Below, piece by piece: positions 21,250-35,600 of a stretch of 64,000 nucleotides of DNA. The translations under genes were made by a program, and so were the position numbers. The first letter of the stretch is position 1. Each line of letters opens with the position of its first letter. Under the pieces are notes generated by a model. That model had not been told where the DNA came from, did no database searches, and worked only from the letters and a program-made list of their open reading frames with translations. Origin of the DNA: Fasciolopsis buskii (Eukaryota; Platyhelminthes; Trematoda; Plagiorchiida; Fasciolidae); NCBI GenBank assembly GCA_008360955.1, contig LUCM01001813.1, forward strand, positions 1-64,000. The letters are read 5' to 3'.

Positions 21250-24200
21250 CTGGAATGAAAAGTAACAAGGAGATCTAACTTCGTGATGTGCAAGAAATTA
21301 ACCACAAGTGGATCCATTGATATAAATCAGTTACCGATGCCGATTGGCGACTGGATTCAATCATGCAGTCATTGAATGACTTATTCTGTGCTGTCTTTTT
21401 GCTTATTACGTCGGATTTGAGCGGCAAACGATATGGTCAATTTACTTCGTGAGTTTTCATCCCACGTGTTTGAGCAATAGAAAACAAATGTGCTGCCTGC
21501 CATGGTAACCAATGTTAAGTTCATATGATCTCTGTGAGGATCATGCAAATAAACAAACACAATCTGCCGATTTTCTCCTCATTTAACAGCCCCTGGCCCT
21601 CGTCGTTCAGTGTTGAACAGTAGGGCAAGCCCCGCCGACTTTCTCCCCGAGTTACATGTTGTCACAGGAAGAATGAATATTCAAAAGGGACGGGGGTAGA
21701 CATACCAAGGCAGGGAATGAAAACTGCCGTATTAGCCAACACACGGAATATAGTCTAACTGTACAAACGCACGTGTTTTCAATCATTCTGATTCGATAGA
21801 AAATGACAACACGATCGCCACTGCTCGCGGTTCACTGCCATATTCTTCTGTGTCTCCAGCCAACTGATTGGCAGGTCCTTTGTCTCCAACCATGAGAACG
21901 CACGACACGTGCTTGACCCAAGTTTGTAGTACGTTTTATCATTCCACTTTGCCACTTCATCTGCTATCCCCCGCGTGGCTTCTTTCACTCCGTAGTGGGA
22001 ACGCAAAATAGGGCACGATGTTGTAGACGAGTGTTTGTCATACGCGGCATGTGATCCAACTAACTTAACCCATTAAGCTTCGTACGCTGAGATAAGATGT
22101 TTTCAAAACCGGCACCCAATTCTAGATTTCTCACCTCTGCATTACTTGCCCGACCACTGCATCTAGTCCTGGCGACACTATGTAGACATCGGTAATTGGA
22201 GACGTCCAATGGACGAGCATCTCCGACCCGCATACTCCATGTCTCGCAACCACACAACAGAGGTGAGCGTACTGCGGCACGGGACATGACCTTTCAATTT
22301 CAATGAAATATCAAGCGTAAATGAAATGAATCTAGCTTTCCAAAAGTCCGTTTCCTTCTATCACGCGGAGCTGTTGTTTTTTCTATTATGTCCAGCGATT
22401 CTTACCAGATTCAGCCTGTTTAGTGAACGCTAGATCTTGGGTCACAAACGAAACCCACCGCCAAACGCATCGCCCGTTTGGTTTGATTCCATTTCTCGTC
22501 GAGGGTTTAAGTTACGCGGATAGTTTCTTTTCACAGCTGGTGCGAACAGCCGAACTAGACAGATGTTCATGACAAGCCGCGTTTGTGGCCTGCATCGATG
22601 GCCGCTGAGCTGCAGCAAAAATCGCATTTACGCTAACGCGTGGCCCGAATCGATTTGCGTGGTCCAGTACGATCCGCAGTTCTGGACAGAACCGCACCAA
22701 CGATATCCTATTGCGTTATGGTCCATCTGGCTCAGACAACCTGTTGAGTTAGGGCACATTATTACCGTGCGACGCTAGACGGAATAAACGATTGTCCTCG
22801 CAAAACTAGAAGTCTTTGCCCGTTATCTGTTCCCCGAGTGGACAAGGCGCATCGCCCACCTAAACAAGCTTCCGATGCACTAGGTTGTCCAATTCGCGCA
22901 TCAAAGTCACCTACAACCACTACAATGTCAGCCTTCCCTTTTCCGAAAGGAAAGGAGTTCGTCATAAAACATTTTTTGGGTGTTAGCGTTACTGGCTGTT
23001 GGGGTGTATGCCGAGATGACAAACTGCGTCCAACACAGCTGTCCTTCCGGACGCCGACTGATCCCTGCAGTCTCACGGCACAAGCAACTGTTAACCGGGA
23101 TCCAGTAAAAAGGGCCGCTTCAGCCTTCTCACTCAAGACTTCCTACCCCGCGTAGACCCACGGCTTGAACTGCTTCGTTGCCTACGTTTTGCAGGAAGTG
23201 TCTTAGTGTGATGTTAGGCGCAGTTAGTTGAATTACTCTACTCGAATCCGGAATTCGTGTCCCACTGACGCAGCAGATAACAATCGAACGTGAGTTCATT
23301 GTCAGCGCTAAACAGGCCCGTTGGCCGGCCTGCATGGGCGTGTGCAAATCAAAGGAATCGAGATTCAGAGGCTGATGAGGCTATGGAAAACGTGAGCCGG
23401 CAGACTGAGAATCATTCCCTACACTATTTGACAATAAACCGTGGCGGGTATCGGGAGTGTTACCAATGGGGACACAAGGGGTAGGCAGAGTGGGCATGAG
23501 TTGGAGACAGAAGAGACAGGTTGAATAAAAGAAATGGAATTCTGAAAAGCAGCATACTTATCACTACTCACCCCGCTCGATGCAATGGGCATCATGGCCC
23601 TGATCATCTTGCGCGACAACCGATGAACTATAGAATTTTTTTTACACGTGTAGCTCATGGAGAGTTGAGGATGGGTACTGCTAGGAGTCTAGTCACTAAG
23701 CAGGAGAACGAATTAAGGTTCTCAACTAAAGCCTTTAGTTCTAACAAGAAACTAACTGCAAGGTAGTCGGTTGTGTCTGAGTGAAAGCACATTTGGGTCA
23801 ATTTTTCTAGCACTCATTTTTCCGACTGAGCTGCCAGCTTAGACCAACTCCTTACCTGGAGGATCAAGAGGCTGCTTCGACAGGCTTCTACTCATTGACC
23901 TTCCAGGCATGACTGCATCTTCGGCTTGAGATAAACCATCCCGTATAGCTCGTCACCCCACGTCAAGATGCGGTCTCGTTGTGGATGGACGAATAGCGAT
24001 GTAATCAGAAGTGTTTCTCACGCAGGCCGTTATGCTGGCATAGCGAGCGCTAGCGCATTTCAAGCGTTACAGCCAATCTTGCGGAAGAGTGCTTGAAAAA
24101 GGATAGCTCATAATATCCAGCTTTGGCTCTTTGGTGGCGAGAACGTTCTCTACTGTGTTGTGTTTGAGCGGATCAGATGATTCGATTTTTGTACATTAGA

Positions 24201-26580
24201 GTGTCTCTGGAAATTACTTTATATACTCAAAAAAATTACTAAAATCGGGTATGGGAAAACTTGAGGAACTCACCATCAAGTTGGACTAAAAGTACGGAGA
24301 TATCAAGCTTTCGAAATTCTTTGATTAACTACAAATGTAATAGAAATCAAAAAAAGGTGAGAATATAGCACTGTAGCTATTGATTCACAGGAGAATGGTA
24401 ATTGCATTTGAAGCGACAAAATTAGGTCTTACGAACGATATGAAAACTCTAGAGGTATGCACTTTGAGCTCCACTGTTGTTGCATACAAATACCCTACTA
24501 CCTGCCTTGTTGCTGTGCATTTCGTAATCGAATTGGATCGGCTAGTGTGCTTATATTGAGGATCGGTTGATTGAGCTTGAAATGTGTCATATGAATGGAG
24601 CTAGTGCGTGCAGTATATGACTGCCTGACGTTGTTGATCGTGTCCATTTGAACTCTCGTTGAAACCCGTTTTGTTTGACAATGCTGCAATCAATTCCGAG
24701 CGTGGAAATGGTGGAAGGTTGGATATGCAAAACTGACCCAACCAGTTGGGCCTACTTAAGTGTACCTAGCAAACTGCCAACAGACGTCGCCCAACCGTGG
24801 CGACATTAAGAGATTACAACAATCTGATTCGATAGATCCGCCCTAATCGGTTTGCTTCTTGTCACTGTCTGAGACGTGAAGTTGAGATTCCTGGACATGC
24901 GAAATCGAAAGTAGCACTGAATAAATACAGTTGAAACATCTCATTCCTCTTGCTTATCTTACACGTTTCTGCATGCTAGAAGGATGGGAGCTTAGAAATT
25001 ACCTATCCACATTTCAAGCTCAGTCGACCGATCCTCAATATAAGCACACTATAGCCGATCCAATTCGATTGCGAAAGGCATCAAGTCGACTTGTAAAATT
25101 TCCTATACGGTTTTACGGGACTCATGGTTTTGGCAAAAAGTATACTACCCCTGAATCAAAAAAGATTATGTCAACACTTCTTACCGCATTTACGAGGAGT
25201 GGTTTCTAGACAAACCTCGTCATCCCTTGTTCGTTTCTGCGGTCACCTTGGTGTTAAGCTCGCGGGGACCACATTTACATCGTTAATTTCCAATATCAAG
25301 TTCTTTAGGCAGATATTCCATTATGGGTTAAACCAGGTTGCACAATAGCAGCATTTATTAGGACCTTAATGCAAGTATATCAGTCCTGTGGACGTAAATC
25401 AATCACCCTTAACGGTGCCAACAGCTAAGCAGGCGAGATAAGCAATAGCATTAGAAATGTCTTAGGGAATCAAGCAAAAGTTAAAACAATTGTTCCAACG
25501 TAATTCCTCATGATCAAGGTGTGATGCTTGCTTACAATTAACGGCATTCGTTAAAGGTCTCTTTTTTTCTCGCAAGAGTCGGTTAGCTGCATGATAGCTT
25601 CCCCAAACCCCGTGGAAGCCTGGGCGTAGTCAGTCGATCGCATTTAGAGTTACCTGAATCCATCGACATGTCACGTGATGACCGACAACCTCAGTGAACA
25701 CTACAAAACAAAAACGGCCATTGTTCCACAAGCAACTGGCTGAGTTTTCAACTTAATCTTGCGATGTTCTGAAGACTAACTGCGCAGCTGGACGTGTGTG
25801 CGTGATTGTTTGTAATTCAACTTCCGATTTTATCAGTCGATCAAGAATTCCCATTCGTTTGCGCACATGTTTGAGTGCAGCACGCCAGGCAGCGGACACG
25901 GTGGTAACATGTACGGTTCATGTTCTGTACTTTTCAACAATTGGAAATTTTTGTCTGGTATTACGTGCTGGTGGTTTTGGAGGCCCTGCAAACACTGAAC
26001 CAAAGTTTTATATCTCAATCTACATTCTTAAGATGTCTCCTCGGCTGGCAATAAAATATTTGTCACCTGAGTGCCAAGATCATCGATTAGCAAGCTTCGG
26101 GAAACCTTGCGTGTTGTTATTGTTATCAGCCATAGATGTGCACCTGGCAACGCCAACGAAAATATAGTTGTTTTGCGGGTGTTGGTTCAACGTTGATACG
26201 TAACTGAGAGCGAAATATGATGCGGGAATCGGGTAACCGATTGACATACAGATCGATTGGGTTGATCTTGTAACCTCCAGCTTGCCCTAGTAGGATGTGT
26301 TCCATTTTGGGCGACAGATCATTACACTAGACCACATTCATAGTTGATTAGGGCTAAGCGAGAGATGTTCGTGTTTGTACCGTTGGATCGGCGGTGCTGA
26401 CCTTCATATTGGTTCGATTCCGTAAGTCGGAAGACTGGTTGGAACGCGCGCTGGGCTTTAGCTCGTATTGGTTTGCAGCTTCTGTGAATTTCAGAATCTT
26501 GAAAATTACCACTGAGCACATTGAGAAAACACAAGTTGGCGAACAAGCTCGTTTTCAGTGATTCGTACTCATGCCGTTAC

Positions 26581-26619
<39 letters not shown>

Positions 26620-29600
26620 CATTCACCTCCTTCGGAGATGGTTATTGCAGCTCATGGATAATGGACTTCGTGTACTCGAACTATCCACGCTCTGCACCCA
26701 CCGTTTAGACTTCACTAACAACTTTTCAAACTGTATCCTAATGCTGTTATTAAATTTTTACTTAATTCACCCTAAGTATGCGTGGAGTATGTATGAATCC
26801 AATTGGGAATCTCAACAGTAATTCTTGGAAAGAGGACATATGATTACGCTTATAAAAGTTGCGTTAACTGGTAATATTTGCATCTTAAACAAAATTCCCA
26901 CGGGAGACACGATCTGTTTTGCTTTTAGTGCAGCTCATCTGATATCGAAAATTCTCATAATTCACACTGGGTATCGTTTGTTAGTTAACATCACGTACAG
27001 AAGCGGACAGTTTAATGAGGTGCAATATGAGCGGTTACAATCATTCGTTGGTAGACCGCAGTGAAGGGTATCCACATGTCGATACCAAATCTCGAATGGC
27101 GATTCGGGCCACTTATGAAACCAAATACCATGATGCAGATAAAGCAATCAGATGTTACTATTTCATTGGCTGAAATGAAATTACTGTAACCGGGAAACCT
27201 AAATTACGGACGCTATTTTACATCTTTCTCGGAACTGTTGCGGTAAATTGTTCCAAAGCAAGAGCGTCTCATATAGCGTGACATGTACTGTTTGATAAAT
27301 GTAACAACACATTGTTATTTCGTGCCAATTTCAGTGGATCATGCAGGATACGTTGGCAAGTGATAATTACTATGCCAGTAAGTAACCAAATTAGGAAAAG
27401 ATATCTTTTTTGTCTGTCTCGATTGCCTCGGAGAACTCAGAACCTGTTGTGTTTTCGGGTTGGTTAAAAAATACACAGCATAGACACAAGGCGTCAAACA
27501 GTAGCACAGTAAATACTGACACGACTGGACGCTATAACGCGGGACCACAAATTGGAGTAGCCATCATTGCGCCTCATGCAGTGTTGTACAATAGACCTAA
27601 GGCTGAAGGCTAGCGGATGGTCAAGTGGATTAAGCTTGTCGTTCAAAGAATCAGTGATTCGAATCCCACATCTGCCGGTCACTTTGATTGTAGACGGCAA
27701 TTCGTTGTCCGACACATTACCACGTTTGGCGTAATGAGGCCTTATGCGGTTCTATACCATTCCAAGTTTGACGGTCCAGATTGTTGGTCCTCCCGTCCTA
27801 GTGACCATGGAGAATGTCCCTTTCACTCCACTCACGTTACAAGTATGTCATAAAAAGGAAACTAACAATGACACTGGATGCAATGGTACGAACTTGGGTC
27901 ATGAGGACCCGTATTCGCATATGGCTGCCGTACGGACTGTATAATCGTACGAAGCAGAGGGCAGAATTCGAACAGCTATCTCACTAGGCAGAAAGAAAGA
28001 ATAACAAAAGAGTACGACTCCACGTTTAATAAGTGACCGGCCAACGAAAGTTCACTATTCATATGCTTTCGTGGAATGACCTTGAACGAGAAAAACTCAA
28101 TAAACATGAATTCAGAAATTACCTTCTCTGTCTATTAGCTGAATGGATTCCGCTAATTAAAGACACTTTCAAAAGTCACATTCCTTTAGTCCATAATCTC
28201 TCCGTTTCACAGGCCACTCCACTGAAGTAGTTCAGTTACAGTCCTGGCGAATTCCGACAACTTTCAACGGCTGACAACAGTTACTAGTTAACATAAACAC
28301 CAACATTTTTGACCCGAACCCGGAAACAGAGATTGAACAGTATTCAGTAAATCTGCTCGCAGCCGAGAATGGTTGGTTCACGTTTGTGAAAAACAAGATA
28401 TAAAGTTGAATGATTTACAACAGGTGAAAATCTACCCTCTGATGTGTATGTAAAGGTGATAATGTTAGAGAGTGCAGCCCACTTGCATTACTCGTATCTA
28501 CGATTGAATTCGAAAGTTTTAGGGGTATCCAGTATGCCAAAGGAACTAAAATGTTTCCACGACCTGCTTGCGTTCACACAATAAAGGATTGCTCAGACCG
28601 GCGCTTAAGGGATCCAGTCTTGATAGCCTTATAGACTCGTTTGGACGTTTTAGTAACGTTCACGGACTGACTGGAGTCAATCACCTGTGAACATTACGCC
28701 CGCGTTGGTTTTCATCACCTCAGTGTTTAGCCAGACCAAGTGATACTCAGGAACCTGTTCGGTAAGGTGTTTTGTCTTGCGACCAATCCATACCGTTCCA
28801 TAGGACCGAGTAGATGAATATTCGCGGAGTGAGACCATTAGATCTGGCCTACAGCCTTTGCGGCATGAGCGAAACGGTGACAGGCGCAAACAGTGCACCG
28901 AACGCCTTGTCGATAACACCGATGAGCTGCGAAGCATGAAGTCCATCAGGATGTCTTCTTCAAACGGTACTCTAGTATAGAACAGCTTCTTATCAGTTGT
29001 TAACTTCATATTTCATAGGGCAGATTTTTGTCAGTAGGATGACACTCCGTCAATCCTCCTCATCTATTGTAACTCGCACTTAATATTTTTTATTAGCATG
29101 ATCAAGAGGAACTGGAAACCACCTTGTTTTTGACTGTGTACAAATAAGTTTGGATTCGCCTGAATCGGAAAGGTTGGCAAAGATGGTCACGCCTTCTTTC
29201 GTTTTATTAACGTTATCTTTGTCCTGCGAGTATGAATCAGTCTCCGATAGTTACAGGCGAGTTTACAGCATACAGCTTCGGCCACGAGTCTAAGATGTAA
29301 ATCACATAGATATGACAGCCCCGAACGCGATTCAAATCTGCGAATTTTGTTGACAGAGAGCGTTCGGTGGTATTACTAAGGACGGAAACGATCGTCCTAG
29401 ACAGACTGGTGCATTTAGGTAGCCCGCTAACAGGCGGAATGCGCCATTTAGATGAAATGGTGACTCCTTGGTGTATGTGCGAAATTCTTTCCAGACTGAA
29501 AAATTCCGATGTGTTTGAGTATAATCCATTCCGACAGTGTGTAGCGAGGAACAGTGAAAAATAAGTCCTAAATCGACATAAAACGGAGCCTTAGCGTAGT

Positions 29601-32600
29601 CAGTCAATGGGCATCATGACGGCATAACCAAACAGTATGTATAAATCGATCAACTAGCTCTTTTCTTGTGTTCACTTAGACGGACATCTCCGCTCGTCTT
29701 TAACCACTTTCAATCTCGCGTTCCAAATAGAGCGAAGGACAATAATTCCGATTATCTCGTCAGGTTTCCTGCTAATCTGGATCTGAACAGTGAGTGTTTC
29801 ACTCCGAGAGATTCACCAATCTGACTCGATTTTCGAAACACATTCCCTCACAAACTCCAAGTGTGCGCAGGTTTTCTGAACGCTGTATAAGGTGGAGTCT
29901 AGCATTAGTCCAATTGGTTGAAGACCATTTATTTTTGCTTAAAATCAGAGAGTTGGTTTTTGCTTCTGCGACGCAATTAAGAAAGGTCCATTTATTTGCA
30001 CACTATGCTGGTTTGATTCAAGATTCCTCGGTGTCCCTCGTTAGGAAAAGAAGAGCGATCATATTCGATTACGATGTTCAGCATTGTGTAATTTCTATTG
30101 GATTCCACAAACCAGTGCATTTTTAATCATCTTACTCCGTACACTCCGTGTTGTCGCGGGAGATAGCGAGAAACGTCAACTTGTCCGACCATCGATCAAT
30201 CCCCGTCTGATCTTGCATCGTTCCGATCCCCGAAACTATCATGTGTTTACGTACACTGTTGTAGAGCCGGGCTTCCTTGGTGCACCTCAGTTTCGGCGTT
30301 CAATCATCACAGTTTTCTTCACTCTATATTGACCCGGATTATTGCTGACGGACACACGGATGCACATCCGTTCGAACTTAGTTCATGACTGCTGCTCATT
30401 CATAAGCACTGAGGTAGACAACTCACACACACAAACTCACTCCGGTTTGCACAAGGCTGATCGCAGTTTATCCCATGACCGTTGACCCATGCACAATTGC
30501 ACACACGCATAGATGCAGGTATAGTGGTACGCGTAGCCATGGCTATTGTATTGTGATTATCTCAGCCAATCAACTTCGTGAATCCCTCTATGTATTAATC
30601 CGCTCGCCGGTCATACTCAGACGATAGCCCGTCTTCTGGAAGCACAAAATTTGAACGCGACTCAGAGGCTTGGTGACATCTGGCCGTACGTTTTTTGTTC
30701 ATTTTATTTTCGTCTGTTCATTATGGCACCGTTTTTTGATCAACGAAGTCTATTGACTGCCTCTGCTGGTTGTCGGTAATCGATGGCAGCCACACCAATC
30801 TCAAAACTCCTAACCTAAAGCGGCTAGGTTCAAGTCATTGGTATTGGATTAACAAAACGGCTGTCGATAGCAGCCGTTGTTCTGTATACTGTTTATGACA
30901 TCACTTCTTCATATCCTTTTGTAATTTATACCGGACTAAATCTAATCAGAAGCACACGAATGGCTTCGCGGTTATTTTCAGCAAATTCATGAGAATTTTT
31001 CAACCCGAAATCAGTTTGCAGATGTCTAAGGGGTGTCATCCGATATTCGTTCAAAATGAATAACAAGTTTCCAACTCCGTTAGGGTCGCTGCTAATGCTG
31101 GCGAGCAAAAATTCACTGGATTCTGTTGTCCATTACTACTCGGAAGTTATGTAATTCGATATAAACAGGAGATGGATATCGTGAGTTGCCAGTATTTCAT
31201 TCACCGATATCGGCCACCTTCGCAGGACAAATTTGTTTTTATATATGACGCATTACACAGAATCAACAGCGGAAAAATGGTTTGTGAGGATTTTAGGTTG
31301 ATGAAGTTGAATTTGTCTGGCTGATTCCCGGGGAGGTAGATATAGAATAGAATGCATGTATCCACTATCGATCTATCTTCTGGGCATACGAACCGCGTAA
31401 GGACCCAGAGCTCCAATTTTCTTATTTTTTGTGGCTTAAAATTACTACTGATGGTCACAGCTGGAAATATTATTCAGTAGTTTTCGAAGGTGAGAACATT
31501 CTGTGGCAGTTTAATCGGTGTCGCGAACTTCGTCTGTGGGGCATCGTATTGTGACCACAGAACTTGCCGCAGTTGACGACTTACCAGCTCTTCGTGATTG
31601 TGGAACGTGAATTTCTTACTTGCTACCGAAACGCTGTTTATAATACTCATACAAATCGGGTACCTCAACCAGTCGGTTCGAAAACGCGCGAGATTACGGG
31701 ACCGTTGAGGCTATTTATGTTTCTTCATTAAGTTGAAAACAAACTTCAAATTGATATCCACCGCGAAGTGGTTCAGTGTCAGACTGTTTCTTTTTCATTT
31801 TCAACCTAGTTTGAGATTATTTTTCATACAGTACGGTAGATTCGATGTATTTTCATTTAATGAGCTGAGGCTGATGTTACTTCTTTTTTGTCCTTGCAGC
31901 TGTGACCACTTACATTGCCCTCAGTGGATCGATGTTCCGGTAATCAACAGCAACACCAAATGCCTTACTCACCATTAGCAAACTATGAAAGTGGTTCAAA
32001 GTTGTACCGCGAGGTTTTCTAGGCACCATCAGTAGTGCCCATCCGTCAGGCTGGAACTGAGACGATCGACTATGAGTGGGATACCATAGCTGTTTGGCTA
32101 TCCGGACTAGCTTTTGACGGACTGTTAAACTCCACAGCTTAGAATTCACGACGAAGACGGAACAAGCGCACAGTGAGTATATCCATGGCTTTCAGACAAC
32201 AGTTGGGCATTAATGTTTGAAAATTCCCACTGAGCACTTTGAGAGGACACGAGTTGGCAAACGAGCTTGTTTTCAGTGATTCGTACTCATGACATTACAT
32301 CACAATATATTGGAGAAAATTTACAGGGATTGGATTAGCCAGATAAAAATGTGGATGAAAAAGGGGTTTGTGGTGTACCGCGTGTACCCCGAAGACGGGC
32401 GAACGCGCTGTTTTGATTATTGTTTTGGTTTGCACCGGGATGGATGATGTGTTGAAGATCAGTCACGAATTATTTTTCGTGCACAGTGGAGGATTGCGAA
32501 GACTGATCGCGACGGCTTTTAATGTGCTTCAGACACAACACTTTGCCAACTTAGAATGTTGACACCTGAACTTATATACTACTCGAAAAGCTTGCGATAC

Positions 32601-35600
32601 ACTCACGGTTTGGTTAGTCTGTGCTAAATGTGAAACCTTTGCGCTGTTAAATGATTCAAGTGTTCCATCGCTTAACCATGTACTGCGACATTCCCCGATT
32701 CGTTCAAGCAAGTGTCTGGCCGTGCCACCAATGTACATTGTCTAACAGGAATATGTGAATAAACGGAAAAAACGAAGGTGGAGAATCTCGAGATTTGTCC
32801 TCCAATCATAGTGACACCATGGGCTGAGATTTGAACAGGATTCGAACCTCGGTTGTGTAAAATGTCTTATTAATAACGCTTATCAATGTTCTTCGTGAGA
32901 TTTCTTAAGTCGTGTCACCTCTGGATGGGAATGAATCATTTTATTGAAAAATCAAGTATCATGCTAACTAAGTATAGTTGGATTTTTCTGCGATCATTTT
33001 GAAGTGACAAGGGAAGCCATGGGTTATGTGGAATGCGAAGTCCACTTGTGCATTGGGCATCCAAAAGTTGACTTGGCGTCGACTTTTGGACACAGTGCGT
33101 AGGTGAATTGTCCGTCCTACATTTTCAATCAGTTTATTATACCATGTTGGCGGAATTACGTTTTGATTATCGGAACACTAACTTAACGGTCTTTTCAATG
33201 TCCTAGCTGACGTAGTACTCGCTGAAAGACCCGTGACCCATTAATATACGAAAAGGTTGCATAAGATTTTCACACACTTCTGACGTCATTACTTTGAGCA
33301 TTATTGCCTAGGCAACCGAACTGTTCTACGGTGATGCACATGTTCAGTTAATTTGAGGCCCAGACTGAACATGGAACTCATCTTTCCGGAGGCCCTGTGG
33401 AATGAAGCGTTACAAAACCATTTGTGCATCATCACCAAAACACGGAAACACTCACCTGATCTAGCTGTTCCGCTCCGACAAAATCTACAAATGTCCAACG
33501 GGAACAGTCCAATATTACATATTGTACTTTGCATTTTTCTTCTAGCTCTGTGAGATCCCGTAGTAACTCCGCTCTTTTCTGTTCGAGCGTGGCAGTGCAA
33601 TTTCCAGTCTCGGTGTTTGGGATTGGAATAGATACGGTGTTGAAATTAGTCATGGTTTTCTCGGAGCGATCTGTGTGGCGATGTTCTGAAAAAAGAACGA
33701 TTTGTGCAACAGTCAGGAAATTGGCATTTCGTAGCCTGAAAAGATGATTATTCTCTTGGAATTATTTTGCTTCCTGTCTCACCACCACGTTTTCTGATGA
33801 GCTATCTTAAATCCATGCCAATCTTGAGTCGTTCCAACTGTTAATTAAAGATCCTTCTGAAATATTGTCAGCCAGAGTTTTTGTAACCGAACCCCTGCTT
33901 TGCCTTTCTATATCACCTTTTCCTGATATTAGTTCAATGTGTGTCCCACTAAGAGTTCAGGAGATTTAATTCCTTATGCGTAACTTTATGAAACCCGGCT
34001 CCACAACAAAGCAATAACAACATCTGGTGAAATATAAAAAATATGCGACTTAGCGTTTCGACCAAGTCTTGGTCAGCAAAGAGCAATCATGTAGCATTTC
34101 GAACCACTTTGTAATCATACGATGATTCGAAACATGTGAGCTATTAACAAGAGAAATTTCTCTCCTAGAACGCTCACAAATGTGTAAAACCATGGGGTAG
34201 GCGACATGCAATACAGATCAAATAACTATCACCAGAAAGCCGTCACCCAAATACGACATTTGTTGATTCTTCTGTCGTCTAACGGCCTTTTATCATCATT
34301 AGGCCATCCCAAGCTGCTTTCAGAAGCCTTATTCTAGGGCTGAAGAAATGCTCGCTCTTTTGCAACACATCGCAAACGAGGTGAACCACGTGCGAGTAGC
34401 GTGACCCCATCACATGAACTTGTAGTCCAGTGTGAATTGGGTCAACAAATGTACGTTCACCGGGAAAAAAACGTGTGCTCACTCCAACTCAGTTCACAGC
34501 TGTTCAAAACAGACTCAGACCAATAAAGGTCAGAACAGGTTGCGGTCTGTGTAGTCTGCACATAAAACGTTTGAATAGATGCAACTTGCATCTAGGCTGT
34601 TGAAATACTGTAAGCAGTTGATTACGAATGTTCATCTCTAGTGCGTCGTTTATCGTTGTACAGGCAGCTAGGAGATAATTTTGCAGGACTCGAGCAATCA
34701 GTGAGATTTTCTATGATATTCGCCGTGAGGTCGACAAATGGGATGCCATGTTCCCACGGTTTTTTTGGTGTACAAGACGAAGATCCCGAAGTCGACGAGT
34801 CAGACGCCACAATACAAGGACGCGAACTGCACTTACTATCAAACGCCCTTGTTACCGACACGAGGATACTATGATGGCTGCACCTTTCAAACGGTTGTTG
34901 CATCGTGGCATTTGTAGCCGTGCTGACTTTGAGGATAAATAGATGGTCACCTGGACCCTAACCCGACCATAAACAGAGAAAGGGCAAAATTTAGGAATGA
35001 CGAACATGGGACATTCGTATACAGTTACAGCTAAAACATTCCATTTCATCAGGCTTGTACCATTTTACTCTACCTGATTGGTCTATGGTTGAATGGTATC
35101 CGTTTATACTTGTCTGGTTAACCGCGGCAGGTGGGATGGTGAGTTTCTCAGCTTGTGCAAAATTGAGACCAAGTTGTTTTTCCACATGACACAGGCGTGC
35201 CTGGAGTTTTTGAATACGACTGAACACTTGATTTGGATCGAGTCCCGCGTGCCGGTACACACTAAGACGAAACTGTTCCGCACATGCATAGTAAACATTG
35301 CCTTCATAACGGACAACTCGGATGACATCGGATTGAGTGGTCTGCAAGGAGGATTTGGGAACGATCAGGGAGCTTGAAATTTTCCATGATTGATCTAGTT
35401 ATAAATAAAAACAGTTAAGAAAGGGGAAGAGTCAATTAAAAACAAATTTTCTGAACCAGTTTTTTAATTGAAATCTATGGGAATAGAGGTAATGGTGCAC
35501 TGTAAGTCTGAATTGCTGGAGCATCCCGTTCATGCGAAGTCAAACGGACACCACCTGGGAGCTACAATGTGAATCTCCTGAGTTATGTTCGTTCAACTGC

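Noticed and set aside
22762..23155. Open frames on both strands as a host gene
   Set aside because: The minus frame is LINE endonuclease (ADIVVVVGDFDARIG); the plus frame is its shadow.
25796..26167. 123-codon plus-strand open frame as a gene
   Set aside because: No homology recognised and the composition is not protein-like; likely chance.
27605..27700. tRNA gene
   Set aside because: Box A and B only; anticodon and acceptor stems do not pair.
30926..31108. Minus frame with EFAENNREAIRVLLIR as the missing STAS exon
   Set aside because: Looks faintly like the expected strand, but no acceptor in phase 0 and no donor in phase 1 fit cleanly; similarity is too weak.
34622..34903. Minus frame (CSSRPCIVASDSSTSGSSS...) as an extra STAS-loop exon
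   Set aside because: The flanking exons 35074 and 33685 already join in frame, and the splice sites around this frame do not match phase 1-1.
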